Part shown: piece after piece, positions 23,712 through 23,906 of the stretch | Layout of the letters: each line of letters starts with the position of its first letter | Position numbering within the stretch: the first letter of the stretch is position 1 | Assembly (NCBI GenBank): GCA_964580435.1 | Contig: CAZOKP010000040.1 | Coordinates: 1-23,906, forward strand | Reading direction: 5' to 3' | DNA from: CAZKEW01 sp964580435 | GTDB taxonomy: Bacteria; Acidobacteriota; Aminicenantia; Aminicenantales; UBA8522 | Length of the DNA: 23,906 bases | Position numbers and translations under genes: made by a program | Notes under the pieces: model-generated | What the model was told of the DNA's origin: nothing | The model's database searches: none | Seen by the model: the letters and a program-made list of their open reading frames with translations, nothing else

Positions 23712-23906
23712 CTTTTTCTGCCCCGATATTGCGTCTCTATTTCCGTGATGGGGGCGGGTCCTGTCGCGGTTCACCCCCGGCGCCCTCGCGGTCAATCATG
23801 TTATTTCCAGAGCCAAAGACCGGGGCATCAAACGCTCGGGGCGGCGGGGGGCCCCCGAACCACGCCACCCTCCCCTCCTATCAGCACAGGACTATTACGG
23901 AGTTGG

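Noticed and set aside
23740..23906. Open frames on the + strand running to the window edge
   Set aside because: All three + frames are open for about 110-165 bases because the DNA is very GC-rich. Each gives a different plausible-looking peptide, and none has a start with a ribosome-binding site, so no gene can be called.

Overview
This window probably comes from an uncultured, fermentative, strictly anaerobic bacterium. It encodes NADH/ferredoxin-linked flavoprotein complexes, an Nfn-type transhydrogenase, an [FeFe]-hydrogenase-like protein and two glutamate dehydrogenases, and I see no respiratory terminal oxidase. The C-terminal piece of an outer-membrane-type DUF5916-like protein at the left edge, together with the gene styles, resembles Candidatus Aminicenantes or a related Acidobacteriota-like lineage. 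That placement is an inference with modest confidence. A run of exactly 100 N flanked by a 55-bp duplication shows that this is a scaffolded draft assembly.

Layout. (1) 1-413 is the tail of a DUF5916-like protein. (2) 530-5441, + strand, carries an ATP-grasp (PEP/pyruvate-binding, PPDK_N-like) protein translationally coupled to an unusual response regulator, then an orphan OmpR-type response regulator, then a metallophosphoesterase. (3) 5438-11868, - strand, is a three-gene operon read right to left: a glutamate dehydrogenase paralogue with altered catalytic residues, then two more PPDK_N-like ATP-grasp proteins. One of these is interrupted only by the assembly gap. The other is fused to an N-terminal GAF-like sensor and a C-terminal nucleotidyltransferase. 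(4) 12108-13472, + strand, is a canonical hexameric glutamate dehydrogenase, divergent from (3) across an AT-rich 239-bp control region. (5) 13530-23666, - strand, is a tightly packed ten-gene operon with a good sigma-70-like promoter at its head. It encodes a zinc-ribbon protein, a DRTGG protein, NuoE, NuoF/HydB, a NuoG-like protein, NfnA, NfnB, a second DRTGG protein, an RsbW-like ATPase and a sensory-type [FeFe]-hydrogenase homologue. (6) 23667-23906 holds the promoter and then GC-rich sequence with no callable gene.

How it may work together. The large operon combines a bifurcating-type diaphorase core (NuoE/NuoF with C-terminal 2[4Fe-4S]) with a NuoG-like iron-sulfur subunit whose molybdopterin fold lacks the catalytic Cys/Sec. 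It also encodes NfnAB, which couples NADH, ferredoxin and NADP(H), and a putative redox/H2-sensing module (hydrogenase-like protein, RsbW-like ATPase, DRTGG). No catalytic hydrogenase or formate dehydrogenase is present in the window. The canonical glutamate dehydrogenase would be a consumer or supplier of NAD(P)H.

The most novel material is the ATP-grasp family of regions 2-3. Three paralogues keep a PPDK_N nucleotide-binding fold but lack the phospho-histidine and PEP-barrel domains. All three carry instead a shared C-terminal module with GRWGS and GTHF-like motifs. They sit beside response regulators, a phosphoesterase and an active-site-altered glutamate dehydrogenase, which suggests an uncharacterised phosphotransfer or signalling system.
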